This document shows, in pieces, positions 18,247-26,476 of a stretch of 64,000 nucleotides of DNA (positions are counted from its first letter, which is position 1; the number at the start of each line of letters is the position of its first letter). A program made the position numbers and the translations under genes. Source of the stretch: an uncultured Collinsella sp. (GTDB lineage: Bacteria; Actinomycetota; Coriobacteriia; Coriobacteriales; Coriobacteriaceae); the NCBI GenBank assembly GCA_902497025.1, contig CABVDJ010000005.1, forward strand, positions 1 through 64,000. Reading direction: 5' to 3'. A model generated the notes under the pieces. It did no database searches and had not been told where the DNA came from. It was given only the letters and a program-made list of their open reading frames with translations.

Positions 18247-19335
18247 ATGGCACATGTCGATGACCAGCGTGTGGCGCGTGTGCTCGATGCGCTCGAGGCT
18301 CAGCACCCCGGCGCACAGCTGCTCGTAAACGACCCGTGGTCGATTTATTACCTGACCGGCTTTTATGCCGATATGTTCGAGCGTTTTTGCGGCGTGCTGC
18401 TCACACGCGGTAGCGAGCCGGTGATCCTAGTCAACGCCCTGCACCAGCTGCCCGAATATGATAATGCCCGCGTTGCCTACCACACCGATACCGACGTCGT
18501 AGCCGACGCCATCGCGAGTGAGGTCGACCCAACCAAACCGCTCGGCATCGACACCGTCATGCGCTCTGGCTTTTTGATGCCGCTCATGGAGCGCCACGCA
18601 GCCAGCGAGTTTTTCCTGGGCGACTTTGCCGTCACCGCCGCGCGCGCCCACAAGGATGACGCCGAACAGGAGCTCATGCGCGCGTCCTCGGCCGCTAACG
18701 ACGCCGTGATGGCCGACGCCATCAAGCTCGTCCACGAAGGTGTGACGGAGCGCGAAATTGCCGACCAGATGCTCGGTCTGTATCGCATGCACGGCTGCGA
18801 GGGCTTTAGCTTTCCGCCCATCGTGAGCTTTGGCGCCAACGCCGGCGACCCGCACCACGAGCCCGACGACACCGTGCTCAAGCGCGGCGACGTGGTGCTG
18901 TTCGACATTGGCGGGCGACGCTGCAACTACTGCTCGGACATGACGCGCACGTTCTTTTGGGGCGAGCCGGACGAGGAGACGGCGCGCATATACGACATCG
19001 TGCGCCGCGCCAACGAGGCCGCCGAGGCACTCATCGCACCGGGTGTGCGCATGTGCGACCTGGACCGCGCCGCGCGCGATGTGATTGAGGACGCTGGCTA
19101 CGGCAAGTACTTCACGCACCGCCTGGGCCACTCGATCGGCCTGCAGGACCATGAGCCGGGCGACGTCTCGCTCGTCAACGAGCAGGTCGTAGAGCCTGGC
19201 ATGACGTTCTCTATCGAGCCGGGCATCTACCTCCCCGGCCGCACCGGCGTCCGCATCGAGGACCTGGCCCTGGTGACCGAGAACGGCGTCGAGATTCTCA
19301 ACGCCTACCCCCACGATCCGGTCCGTCTGGACTAG
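18247..19335 (+). CDS. M24 family metallopeptidase (Xaa-Pro dipeptidase-like)
   Basis: This 362-residue cytoplasmic protein has a creatinase-type N-domain (LLVNDPWSIYYLTGFYADM) followed by the pita-bread catalytic domain. The five metal ligands are visible: both Asp in VVLFDIGGRRCNYCSDMTRTF, His in HRLGHSIGLQDHE, Glu in FSIEPGIYL and Glu in RIEDLALV. It should cleave X-Pro dipeptides. I chose the ATG at 18247 over 18199 because AAAGGA lies 8-9 bases upstream and the preceding 16 residues have no family similarity. Two different repeat families bracket the gene. Confidence 0.9.
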   Translation: MAHVDDQRVARVLDALEAQHPGAQLLVNDPWSIYYLTGFYADMFERFCGVLLTRGSEPVILVNALHQLPEYDNARVAYHTDTDVVADAIASEVDPTKPLGIDTVMRSGFLMPLMERHAASEFFLGDFAVTAARAHKDDAEQELMRASSAANDAVMADAIKLVHEGVTEREIADQMLGLYRMHGCEGFSFPPIVSFGANAGDPHHEPDDTVLKRGDVVLFDIGGRRCNYCSDMTRTFFWGEPDEETARIYDIVRRANEAAEALIAPGVRMCDLDRAARDVIEDAGYGKYFTHRLGHSIGLQDHEPGDVSLVNEQVVEPGMTFSIEPGIYLPGRTGVRIEDLALVTENGVEILNAYPHDPVRLD

Positions 19336-19337
19336 CC

Positions 19338-19371
19338 AATGTGACAAAGGGACAACCCCTTTGTCACATTG
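19338..19371. terminator. Hairpin after the M24 peptidase gene
   Basis: AATGTGACAAAGGG pairs with CCCTTTGTCACATT around a small loop, starting just after the stop codon. There is no T tract, so it is more likely an mRNA 3'-end stem than a full terminator. Confidence 0.5.
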
Positions 19372-19383
19372 CGATTACGTCGC

Positions 19384-19543
19384 GCCACGAAAACGGGCCA
19401 TCTACTACGTTTAACCCGCATGGGTCGACCATGCGGGTCTTTTTTGAAAAATGGCAGGCCCTCTACCTGCAGTTTTGATTTCGTAATTCTCGGTATGGTC
19501 GAGGGTTACCGGTCAAACGTAGTAAATAGGCCCATTTCGTGGC
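19384..19543. repeat. 160-bp structured element, copy B
   Basis: Its 29-base ends (19384-19412 and 19515-19543) are inverted complements of each other with a few mismatches but differ entirely from the ends of copy A. The inner 102 bases are the same length as in copy A and are clearly related over the last 60 (TCTACCTGCAGTTTTGATTT region). Confidence 0.75.
19414..19445 (+). terminator. Rho-independent terminator inside element B
   Basis: ACCCGCATGG pairs with CCATGCGGGT and is followed by CTTTTTT. It is well placed to end the M24 peptidase transcript. Confidence 0.75.
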
Positions 19544-19605
19544 AAGCGAGTCAACTAGGGGCACAGGGCAGCTAAAAAAGCCCCGTCCCAAATTGACTGC
19601 TTTTG

Positions 19606-19672
19606 AGTTGCGGTGGAATAGTTCCTGGATGGGCTGCTAAAACCCAAAAACAGGAACTATTTCACCGCAACT
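19606..19672. repeat. Palindromic repeat R1, copy 2
   Basis: Arms of 22 bases (19606-19627 and 19651-19672) have one mismatch. The spacer differs from that of the other copies. Confidence 0.9.
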
Positions 19673-19686
19673 GATGAGGGAATGGG

Positions 19687-21030
19687 TTAGCGCAGCAGGC
19701 CTGCTACTTCGCCGGCTAGGGTGATGGTGCCGGCTGCCACGAAGGACTCGCCCGCGGCATCGAAGGCAGCGAGGGCCTCGGACACGCTCGGGTATACGCC
19801 CGCGAGCTTATCGGCATCAACGAGGGCAGCAAGCTCCTCTGCCGGCAGGGCGCGATCGGAATCGGTCTGGGTTACGACCACGCGCGGGAAGGCCGGGATC
19901 AGTACGTCGACGATGCCCGCCACGTCCTTGTCTGCCAGCGCGGCGCACAGCAGCGTGGGGCGATTCTCCACGCACGGATCGATCTCGTCCAGCGCGCTCA
20001 CAAAGTTCTCGCAGCTCTGAGGGTTGTGACAGGCGTCGATCAGCTTGAGCGGATCAGTTCCCAGCACATCAAATCGGCCCGGCGTGGGGCAGCCCATAAG
20101 CGACGCATCGAGCTTATCATGATCGAGCTCGCAACCCAGATACCCCTCGCAAAGCATAATCGCGCACGCGGCATTCTGCGGCTGATACGCCGGCTTAACC
20201 ATGCCCGACGTATAGATCGCACGCGGCGTGGTGCAGCAAAACTCAATCGTGTCGCCCACATGCGCCGGCACCTTAGTCGTGGCGTGGCTCACCACGAGTG
20301 GCACGACGCCGCACTCGCGGCAACGGGCATCCATCACACGCTGAACGCTCGCCTCATGCGCGCCCTCGCCCAAAACAACCAAGCGCCCGGGTTTGATAAC
20401 CGCAGCCTTCTCCCCCGCAATGGCCTCGAGCGTGTCGCCCAAAATACGCGTGTGATCGAGCCCAATGCCCGTAATGGCAACGGCGACGGGATCGGTCGCA
20501 CTTGTGGCGTCCCAACGCCCGCCCATGCCAACCTCAAGCACGGCAACATCCACCGCAGCCTCGGCAAACACTACCAATGCGGCAGCCGTCAGCAGGTCAA
20601 ACGGCGTGATGGAATAGGCGCGCTCCCCCGCCGCCACACGACGAGCATTCACGCGATGCCCCGCCTCGACGGCGGCAGAAACGCCACGGGCAAACGCCTC
20701 ATCGCTCACAACGCGCCCGTCAACCTCCATGCGCTCGGGATAGCGCACCAGCTGCGGCGACGTATACAGCGCGGTCTTGAGCCCCTCGCCACGAAGAATA
20801 GCAGCCGAAAAACGCGTGGTCGAAGTCTTGCCATTAGTACCGGCAACCTGAATGCAATCAAAGTACTCATCCGGACGTCCCAGTTCATCGAGCATATCGA
20901 CAACCGTCTCAAGCAGAGGCCCAGCATCCCCAGAAATCCGCCCCGTATCAGCAGCAAGCCCAACAGCCTCATCAAACGAAAGCAACTCAAACGAGAAAGG
21001 AACGACATACGACCCAGAACGCTTAGCCAT
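19687..21030 (-). CDS. folC: Folylpolyglutamate synthase / dihydrofolate synthase
   Basis: This Mur-ligase-like enzyme of 447 residues adds glutamate to folates. Visible marks are the P-loop VAGTNGKTSTTRFSAAILR near residue 60, YTSPQLVRYPERM, the VLEVGMGGRWDATSA segment, ITGIGLDHTRILGDTLEAIAGEKAAVIK, and the C-terminal LIDACHNPQSCENF and VVTQTDSDRALPAEELA. I chose the ATG at 21030 because GAGGGG lies 10 bases upstream; an upstream ATG at 21051 has no clear site. It faces the M24 peptidase gene and lies downstream of valS on the same strand, so it may share its transcript. Confidence 0.93.
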   Translation of the reverse strand: MAKRSGSYVVPFSFELLSFDEAVGLAADTGRISGDAGPLLETVVDMLDELGRPDEYFDCIQVAGTNGKTSTTRFSAAILRGEGLKTALYTSPQLVRYPERMEVDGRVVSDEAFARGVSAAVEAGHRVNARRVAAGERAYSITPFDLLTAAALVVFAEAAVDVAVLEVGMGGRWDATSATDPVAVAITGIGLDHTRILGDTLEAIAGEKAAVIKPGRLVVLGEGAHEASVQRVMDARCRECGVVPLVVSHATTKVPAHVGDTIEFCCTTPRAIYTSGMVKPAYQPQNAACAIMLCEGYLGCELDHDKLDASLMGCPTPGRFDVLGTDPLKLIDACHNPQSCENFVSALDEIDPCVENRPTLLCAALADKDVAGIVDVLIPAFPRVVVTQTDSDRALPAEELAALVDADKLAGVYPSVSEALAAFDAAGESFVAAGTITLAGEVAGLLR

Positions 21031-21181
21031 AACCCAAAGTCCCCTCAACATAAAAAGAGGCCCGAATCAACAACGAGCCCCTCCCATTCAAAATATCAGC
21101 CAAACACCGCTTTGCAGCGACCTCAAGGCCGCAACCAAGTGGCCCTACCAGGCAGCGGACGCCCCCGTAACCGCTATGGGA

Positions 21182-21289
21182 GCGGTTTGGGGCTTTGCTC
21201 GATACAAGTTCCGCACGAGCCGAAGGCCACTTAATGTGGCCTTCGTGCGAGCAGGACTGTCCGCAGTAGCGAGCAAAGCCCCAAACCGC
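21182..21289 (+). repeat. Structured element C, copy 1 (just after valS)
   Basis: A perfect 20-bp outer stem (21182-21201 with 21270-21289) encloses a core hairpin, CACGAGCCGAAGGCCAC - TTAAT - GTGGCCTTCGTGCG. The core recurs on the minus strand at 24021-24133 with paired base changes in the stem and a wholly different outer stem. Confidence 0.8.
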
Positions 21290-21303
21290 GTCCCCAGTAC
21301 CGC

Positions 21304-24000
21304 CTACGAGAAGTCAGCAACCTGAGCAGTCAGCGCCGCCAGGATCTCCTTGAGCTCAGCTGCACGGTCCCTCTTCTTCTGGACCACCGCGGGCGCGGCC
21401 TTGGCCACAAAGCCCTCGTTGGCGAGCGTCTTCTCGCAGCCGGCAAGCTCCTTCTGAGCCGCGGCGATCTCCTTCTCAAGACGTGCCTTCTCGGCCGAAA
21501 GGTCAACCTTGCCCTCGAGCACCACAAAGGCCTCGACGCCGCTGTCGACCACGGCGATGCTCGCGGCCGGCTTCTCGACATCGGTACCCATGACCAGCGA
21601 AGCGGTGTTCGCCAGCGGCTCAATGGTCGAGCGCAGGCTCTCGAGCTTCTCGATATCCTCGGCACCGGCACGCACGACCACGTCGAGCTCGGCCTTGGGG
21701 CTCAAGCGATAACGCGAACGCGTGGCGCGGGCGGCGGAAACGACGGCGCGGCACAGCTCAAACGCACGCTCGGCGTCCTCGTCGACATACTTGGCGTAGT
21801 CGGCGGGCTCGGGCCACTTGGCGATCATGAGCGCCTCGGCGCGGTTCACGTTGCCCTCGGCGTCCAGGTCGAGCACGCTCGCCGGCATGTTGTCCCAGAT
21901 CTCCTCGGTGACAAACGGCATAAGCGGGTGCATCAGGCGAATGGAGGTGTCGAGCACAAAGATCAGGTTGCGCTGAGCCTGCAGACGGCCTTCGCCCTTC
22001 AGACGGGCCTTGGTGACCTCGACGTACCAGTCGCAGACCTCGTTCCAGAAGAACTGCTGCACGCCGCGGGCCATGTCGCCAAAGGTGTAGTTCTCAATAC
22101 CCTCGGTGACCATCTTGACGGCCTTTGCCAGGCGGCTGAACATCCAGGCGTCGGCCGGCGTCTCCACGACGGGCTCGCCGGGCGTGTAGCCCTCCATGTT
22201 CATAAGCAGGAAGCGGCTTGCGTTCCAGATCTTGGTCACAAACGACTTAGCCTGGTCGGTACGCGGGCTGTCGATCAGCTTCTTGGTCTTCTTGTCGATG
22301 TTCGCATCGAACTTGACGTCCTGGTTGTTGGTGCAGAGCGTCAGCAGGTTGTAGCGCATGGCGTCGGCACCGTACATGCCAATGAGGTCCATGGGGTCAA
22401 CGCCGTTGCCCTTGGACTTGGACATGCGGCTGCCGTCCTTGGCAAGGATCGTCGGGTAGATGACGACGTCCTTAAACGGCACCTCGTCCAGGAAGTACAG
22501 CGAGCTCATGACCATGCGAGCAACCCACAGCGCGATGATGTCGCGCGCGGTGACGAGCGCCGTCGTGGGGTGATGGCCCTCGAGCAGCTCCGGCTTTTGC
22601 GGCCAGCCCTGCGTGGCGAAAGTCCACAGCTGCGAGCTGAACCAGGTATCCAGCACGTTCTCGTCCTGATGCACGTGATGGCCGCCGCACTTGGGGCACA
22701 CATCGGTGTCCTCGGTGAGGGCGTCCTCCCAACCGCAGTCCTCGCAGTAGAACACGGGGATGCGGTGGCCCCACCACAGCTGGCGGCTGATGCACCAGTC
22801 CTTAAGGTTCTCCATCCAGGTGGTGTAGGTCTGCGTCCAGCGCGCGGGGTGGAAGGTGACCTTGCCGGAGTTGACGGCGTCGAGCGCCGGCCCCTTGAGC
22901 TTGTCGACGGCGACGAACCACTGCTCGGACAGCCACGGCTCCAGAGCGGAGTCGCAACGGTAACAATGCATGACGGAGTGGTCGAGGTCCTCGACGTGAT
23001 CGAGCAGGCCGTGCTCCTCGAACCACTTGATGACGGCCTCGCGGCACTCGTCGCGGTTCATGCCGGTGAACTCGCCGTAGCCCTCGACGACCACCGCGTG
23101 CTCGTCGAAGATATTGATCTGCGGCAGGTCGTGGGCCTGACCCATGGCGTAATCGTTGGGGTCGTGGGCCGGGGTGACCTTAACGAAGCCGGAACCAAAG
23201 TTGGCATCGACATGCCAATCCTCAAAGATGGGGATCTCGCGGTCGACAATGGGAAGCTTGACGGTCTTGCCCACGAAGGCGGCCTTCTCGGGGTCCTTCG
23301 GGGAGACGGCGACACCTGTGTCGCCGAGCATGGTCTCGGGGCGCGTGGTGGCGACGACGATGTAGTCCTGGCCGTTGACCGGCTCGGTCAGCGGATAGCG
23401 CAGGTGCCACAGATGGCCCTTCTCGTCCTTGTACTCGGCCTCGTCGTCCGAGATGGCGGTGGTGCAGTTGGGGCACCAGTTAACGATACGCTTGCCACGG
23501 TAGATCAGGCCGTCGTGGTACCAATCGCAGAAGACCTTACGCACGGCCTGTGCGTAATCCTCGTCCATGGTGAAGCGCTCGTTGTCGAAGTCGACGGAGC
23601 AACCCATGCGCTTGATCTGCTCGACGATGATGCCGCCGTACTCGTGGGTCCAGTCCCAGCAGGCGTCGACAAACTTATCGCGACCGATCTCCAGGCGGCT
23701 GATGCCCTCGCTCTTGAGCTTCTTGTCGACCTTGGTCTGCGTGGCGATACCGGCGTGATCGGTTCCGAGCACCCAGCGCGTGGACTTGCCGCGCATGCGG
23801 GCCATACGAATGATGGCGTCCTGGATGGAGTCGTCGGTGGCATGGCCCATGTGGAGCTTGCCGGTCACGTTGGGAGGCGGAATGGTGACGGTGCAGTCGC
23901 CTACGCCCTCACGGCGCTTGTAGTAGCCGCCGTCGAGCCACTTCTGCAGGATCGCCGGCTCGTTGGTCGACGGATCGTAGTTCTTGGGCATCTCTTCCAT
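21304..24000 (-). CDS. valS: Valyl-tRNA synthetase
   Basis: This class I synthetase of 898 residues charges tRNA-Val. The start NYDPSTNEPAILQKWLDGGYYK is typical of ValRS. The HIGH-type motif reads PPPNVTGKLHMGHA near residue 47. The editing domain (LGDTGVAVSPKDP, DHAVVVEGYGEFTGM) and KMSKS motif (SRMSKSKGNGVDP near residue 535) follow. A C-terminal coiled-coil (VDLSAEKARLEKEIAAAQKELAGCEK) ends the protein, as expected for ValRS. The ATG at 24000 follows GGGAGAG; an ATG at 23991 is also possible. Related palindromic elements in opposite orientation lie just before and just after the gene. Confidence 0.97.
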   Translation of the reverse strand: MEEMPKNYDPSTNEPAILQKWLDGGYYKRREGVGDCTVTIPPPNVTGKLHMGHATDDSIQDAIIRMARMRGKSTRWVLGTDHAGIATQTKVDKKLKSEGISRLEIGRDKFVDACWDWTHEYGGIIVEQIKRMGCSVDFDNERFTMDEDYAQAVRKVFCDWYHDGLIYRGKRIVNWCPNCTTAISDDEAEYKDEKGHLWHLRYPLTEPVNGQDYIVVATTRPETMLGDTGVAVSPKDPEKAAFVGKTVKLPIVDREIPIFEDWHVDANFGSGFVKVTPAHDPNDYAMGQAHDLPQINIFDEHAVVVEGYGEFTGMNRDECREAVIKWFEEHGLLDHVEDLDHSVMHCYRCDSALEPWLSEQWFVAVDKLKGPALDAVNSGKVTFHPARWTQTYTTWMENLKDWCISRQLWWGHRIPVFYCEDCGWEDALTEDTDVCPKCGGHHVHQDENVLDTWFSSQLWTFATQGWPQKPELLEGHHPTTALVTARDIIALWVARMVMSSLYFLDEVPFKDVVIYPTILAKDGSRMSKSKGNGVDPMDLIGMYGADAMRYNLLTLCTNNQDVKFDANIDKKTKKLIDSPRTDQAKSFVTKIWNASRFLLMNMEGYTPGEPVVETPADAWMFSRLAKAVKMVTEGIENYTFGDMARGVQQFFWNEVCDWYVEVTKARLKGEGRLQAQRNLIFVLDTSIRLMHPLMPFVTEEIWDNMPASVLDLDAEGNVNRAEALMIAKWPEPADYAKYVDEDAERAFELCRAVVSAARATRSRYRLSPKAELDVVVRAGAEDIEKLESLRSTIEPLANTASLVMGTDVEKPAASIAVVDSGVEAFVVLEGKVDLSAEKARLEKEIAAAQKELAGCEKTLANEGFVAKAAPAVVQKKRDRAAELKEILAALTAQVADFS

Positions 24001-24020
24001 ATATCTCTCCCTGTCCCGCC

Positions 24021-24133
24021 GGCGTGTCCGCCTGCTTGGTTTTCGCTCGGTCAGGTCCTGGCTCGCACGAAGAGCACATTAAGTGCTCTTCGGCTCGTGC
24101 GGAATCTACGAAAACCAAGCAGGCGGACACGCC
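24021..24133 (-). repeat. Structured element C, copy 2 (valS leader)
   Basis: A perfect 25-bp outer stem (24021-24045 with 24109-24133) encloses, on the minus strand, TCCGCACGAGCCGAAGAGCAC - TTAAT - GTGCTCTTCGTGCGAGCC. It lies in the presumed 5' leader of valS, 20 bases before the start codon. It shows no T-box consensus. Confidence 0.8.
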
Positions 24134-24227
24134 TTAGGTATCGATTACTTCAGTCTGTAATGACTTCGCTGAGGCTTAAACAAACACACAGAATAACACA
24201 GGTAGTTGGGGTTATTGCGTATATATA

Positions 24228-24263
24228 AAATAGCCTCCGACCGCGGGTAGTCGGAGGCTATTT
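24228..24263 (-). terminator. clpX terminator
   Basis: A 14-bp stem, AAATAGCCTCCGAC / GTCGGAGGCTATTT, is followed on the minus strand by TTTTATATATA. It lies 22 bases after the clpX stop codon. Confidence 0.85.
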
Positions 24264-24284
24264 GCAAGCACGTTTTTGGCTGGT

Positions 24285-25691
24285 TTAGCCGTAGATGCGC
24301 TGGGGCTGCTCTTCGCCCTTTACGGAGGCTTCGGTCACGATGACCTTGGAAACGCCCTCCTCGCTGGGGAGGTCGAACATCGTCTGCTGCAGCACGTCCT
24401 CGCAGATGGAGCGCAGGCCGCGGGCGCCGGTCTTGCGGGCGAGCGCCATGCGGGCGATCTCGTGCAGGGCGGCGTCCTCAAACTCAAGCTCAACGTCCTC
24501 GAGCTGGAACATCTTACGGTATTGACGCACCACGGCGTTCTTGGGCTCGGTCAGGATCGACACCAGGTCGTCCTCGTCGAGCGCCTGCGTCTGGGTGACG
24601 ACAGGCGTACGTCCCACAAACTCGGGGATCATGCCAAAGGCGTTGAGGTCCTGCGGGAGCACCTGACGCAGCAGATCGTTCTCGTCGACCGAAGTGGGGC
24701 CGGCGATCTCGGAGTTAAAGCCCACGCCCTTGTTGCCCACGCGATCGGCGATGATCTTGTCCAGACCCACAAAGGCACCGCCGCAGATGAACAGGATGTT
24801 GGTCGTATCGATCTGCAGCAGCTCCTGCTGGGGATGTTTGCGGCCGCCGGTGGGCGGAACGCTTGCCACCGTGCCCTCAAGAATCTTAAGCAGTGCCTGC
24901 TGAACACCCTCGCCCGACACATCGCGGGTGATGGAGAGGTTCTCGGCCTTGCGGGCGATCTTGTCGATCTCGTCCACGTAGATAATGCCAACCTGCGCGC
25001 GCTCAATGTCGCCATCGGCGGCGTTGATGAGCTTGAGCAGGATGTTCTCCACGTCCTCGCCAACGTAACCGGCCTCAGTAAGCGCGGTGGCATCGGCGAT
25101 GGCAAACGGCACCTCGAGGATGCGCGCAAGCGTCTGGGCGAGCAGGGTCTTGCCGGTACCGGTAGGACCGAGCAGCAGGATGTTGGACTTGGCGAGCTCT
25201 ACCTCGTCCATATCGTCCTCGAACTGCGAGTCCATGCCGTCGTCAAAGGCGGACACCGCGGCGCCGCCCTCGATCACGCGGCGATAGTGGTTGTACACGG
25301 CCACCGACATGGCGCGCTTGGCGTCCTCCTGACCCATAACATAGGCCGAAAGCTCGTCATAGATCTCGTGCGGCGTCGGCACATGCGTGATGACCTGGCG
25401 GTCGTCCTCGAGCTCAAAGCCCTCGGCCTCGGGGTCCATAGAGGGCTGCCCGGCAGCCTGGCCGTGGTCGTTGAGGAAACCCGGCAGCTTGCCGTTGCGG
25501 GCAGCGTCCATAAAGTCCGAAGCCAGCGACTCCTCCAGAATCTCGGAACAGGCGGCGACGCACTCGTCACAGATAAAGATGTTGGTCGGGCCCTTTACGA
25601 GGCGACGGACCTGGCCCTGCTCTTTTCCGCAGAAGGAGCAGCGGATGGGGTTGCCGTTCTCGTCAAAGTTGTCCTGCATGTTACCGGCCAT
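24285..25691 (-). CDS. clpX: ATP-dependent Clp protease ATP-binding subunit ClpX
   Basis: This AAA+ unfoldase of 468 residues feeds substrates to ClpP. It has the N-terminal C4 zinc domain (CSFCGKEQ and FICDECVAAC), Walker A GPTGTGKT, the pore loop EAGYVGEDVENI, Walker B GIIYVDEIDKIARK, and VPEFVG-type sensor sequence (MIPEFVGRTPVV). The ATG at 25691 starts one base after the clpP stop, with AAGGA in the clpP tail, so translation is coupled. The order tig-clpP-clpX is conserved widely. A longer linker (about residues 65-110) between the zinc domain and AAA+ core is typical of actinobacterial forms. Confidence 0.97.
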   Translation of the reverse strand: MAGNMQDNFDENGNPIRCSFCGKEQGQVRRLVKGPTNIFICDECVAACSEILEESLASDFMDAARNGKLPGFLNDHGQAAGQPSMDPEAEGFELEDDRQVITHVPTPHEIYDELSAYVMGQEDAKRAMSVAVYNHYRRVIEGGAAVSAFDDGMDSQFEDDMDEVELAKSNILLLGPTGTGKTLLAQTLARILEVPFAIADATALTEAGYVGEDVENILLKLINAADGDIERAQVGIIYVDEIDKIARKAENLSITRDVSGEGVQQALLKILEGTVASVPPTGGRKHPQQELLQIDTTNILFICGGAFVGLDKIIADRVGNKGVGFNSEIAGPTSVDENDLLRQVLPQDLNAFGMIPEFVGRTPVVTQTQALDEDDLVSILTEPKNAVVRQYRKMFQLEDVELEFEDAALHEIARMALARKTGARGLRSICEDVLQQTMFDLPSEEGVSKVIVTEASVKGEEQPQRIYG

Positions 25692-25692
25692 C

Positions 25693-26319
25693 CTAGGCGT
25701 CCTTCGCGGCAAGGTCGCGCGAGGTGACGATACGGTCGATCAGACCGTAGTCGAGGGCCTCGGCAGCGGTCAGGTAGTTGTCGCGCTCGGTGTCGGCCTG
25801 GACCTTCTCGATGGGCTGGCCCGAGGCGTCGGACAGGATCTGGTTGAGCTCGCGACGAGTCTTCTTGATCTCCTCGGCAACGATCTCGATCTCGGTCTGC
25901 TGACCCTGGGCACCGCCGCTGGGCTGGTGAATCATAACCTTGGAGTGCGGCAGGCAGAAGCGCTTGCCCTTGGCGCCGGCCGAAAGCAGCACAGCGGCCA
26001 TAGACGCGGCCATACCGACGCAAATGGTCGAGACCTGCGGCTTAATGAAGTTCATGGTGTCAAGAATCGCCAGGCCGGAGTAGACCTCGCCACCGGGCGA
26101 ATTGATGTAGAGCGAGATATCCTTCTCGGCATCCTGGCTCTCAAGATGCAGCAGCTGGGCAACGACCAGGTTGGCGCTGACGGAGTTGATCTCCTCGCCC
26201 AAGAAGATGATGCGGTCGTTGAGCAGGCGCGAATAGATATCGTAGCTGCGCTCGCCGCGCGGCGTCTGCTCGATAACGTATGGCACGAGGGCGGAATCGA
26301 ACTTAGCGATCATACGCAT
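25693..26319 (-). CDS. clpP: ATP-dependent Clp protease proteolytic subunit
   Basis: This serine protease of about 208 residues forms the ClpP barrel. The catalytic triad is visible: Ser in GMAASMAAVLLSAG, His in SKVMIHQPSGG and Asp in NQILSDASGQP. LYINSPGGEVYSGLAI is also characteristic. Several in-frame ATGs lie near the 5' end (26325, 26319, 26313); GGAG lies 6 bases before 26313 and AGAGAG 8 bases before 26319, so the start is uncertain by two residues. No propeptide longer than the usual few residues is evident. Confidence 0.96.
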   Translation of the reverse strand: MRMIAKFDSALVPYVIEQTPRGERSYDIYSRLLNDRIIFLGEEINSVSANLVVAQLLHLESQDAEKDISLYINSPGGEVYSGLAILDTMNFIKPQVSTICVGMAASMAAVLLSAGAKGKRFCLPHSKVMIHQPSGGAQGQQTEIEIVAEEIKKTRRELNQILSDASGQPIEKVQADTERDNYLTAAEALDYGLIDRIVTSRDLAAKDA

Positions 26320-26359
26320 CTCCATTTCTCTCTTGCGGACCAAATTGGTTCTAGATAAA

Positions 26360-26400
26360 CGTACGGTGCCCGCATGCTATGCATTGGCTGGCACCGTACG
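26360..26400 (-). terminator. Palindrome between tig and clpP
   Basis: CGTACGGTGCC (26360-26370) pairs with GGCACCGTACG (26390-26400). On the minus strand it is followed by TTTATCTA. It may end or attenuate the tig transcript ahead of clpP. Confidence 0.55.
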
Positions 26401-26476
26401 AAGCAACCGGATAACCGGTGTATAACTTTACCCCATCACGGGCGCACGCATGCGCTCGCGGGCAAGGTGGCGAGAA

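Larger units (their letters stand above)
19336..19686. other. Intergenic repeat-rich region between convergent pepP-like and folC genes
   Basis: No gene is supported. It contains a perfect hairpin (19338-19371), the 160-bp element B, a GCAGCTAAAA..GCCCCGTCCC motif that mirrors one after 17776, and R1 copy 2. Confidence 0.7.

Noticed and set aside
17777..19686. CRISPR array around the M24 peptidase
   Set aside because: Repeats are palindromic, few and not regularly spaced; no cas genes are near.
21928..24228. A 766-codon open frame on the plus strand
   Set aside because: Antisense to valS; it shows the same compositional shadow and no domain pattern.
24001..24284. T-box riboswitch in the valS leader
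   Set aside because: There is a long perfect stem, but no AGGGTGGNACCGCG-type conserved box or specifier-loop layout was found, and a related element also sits after the gene.
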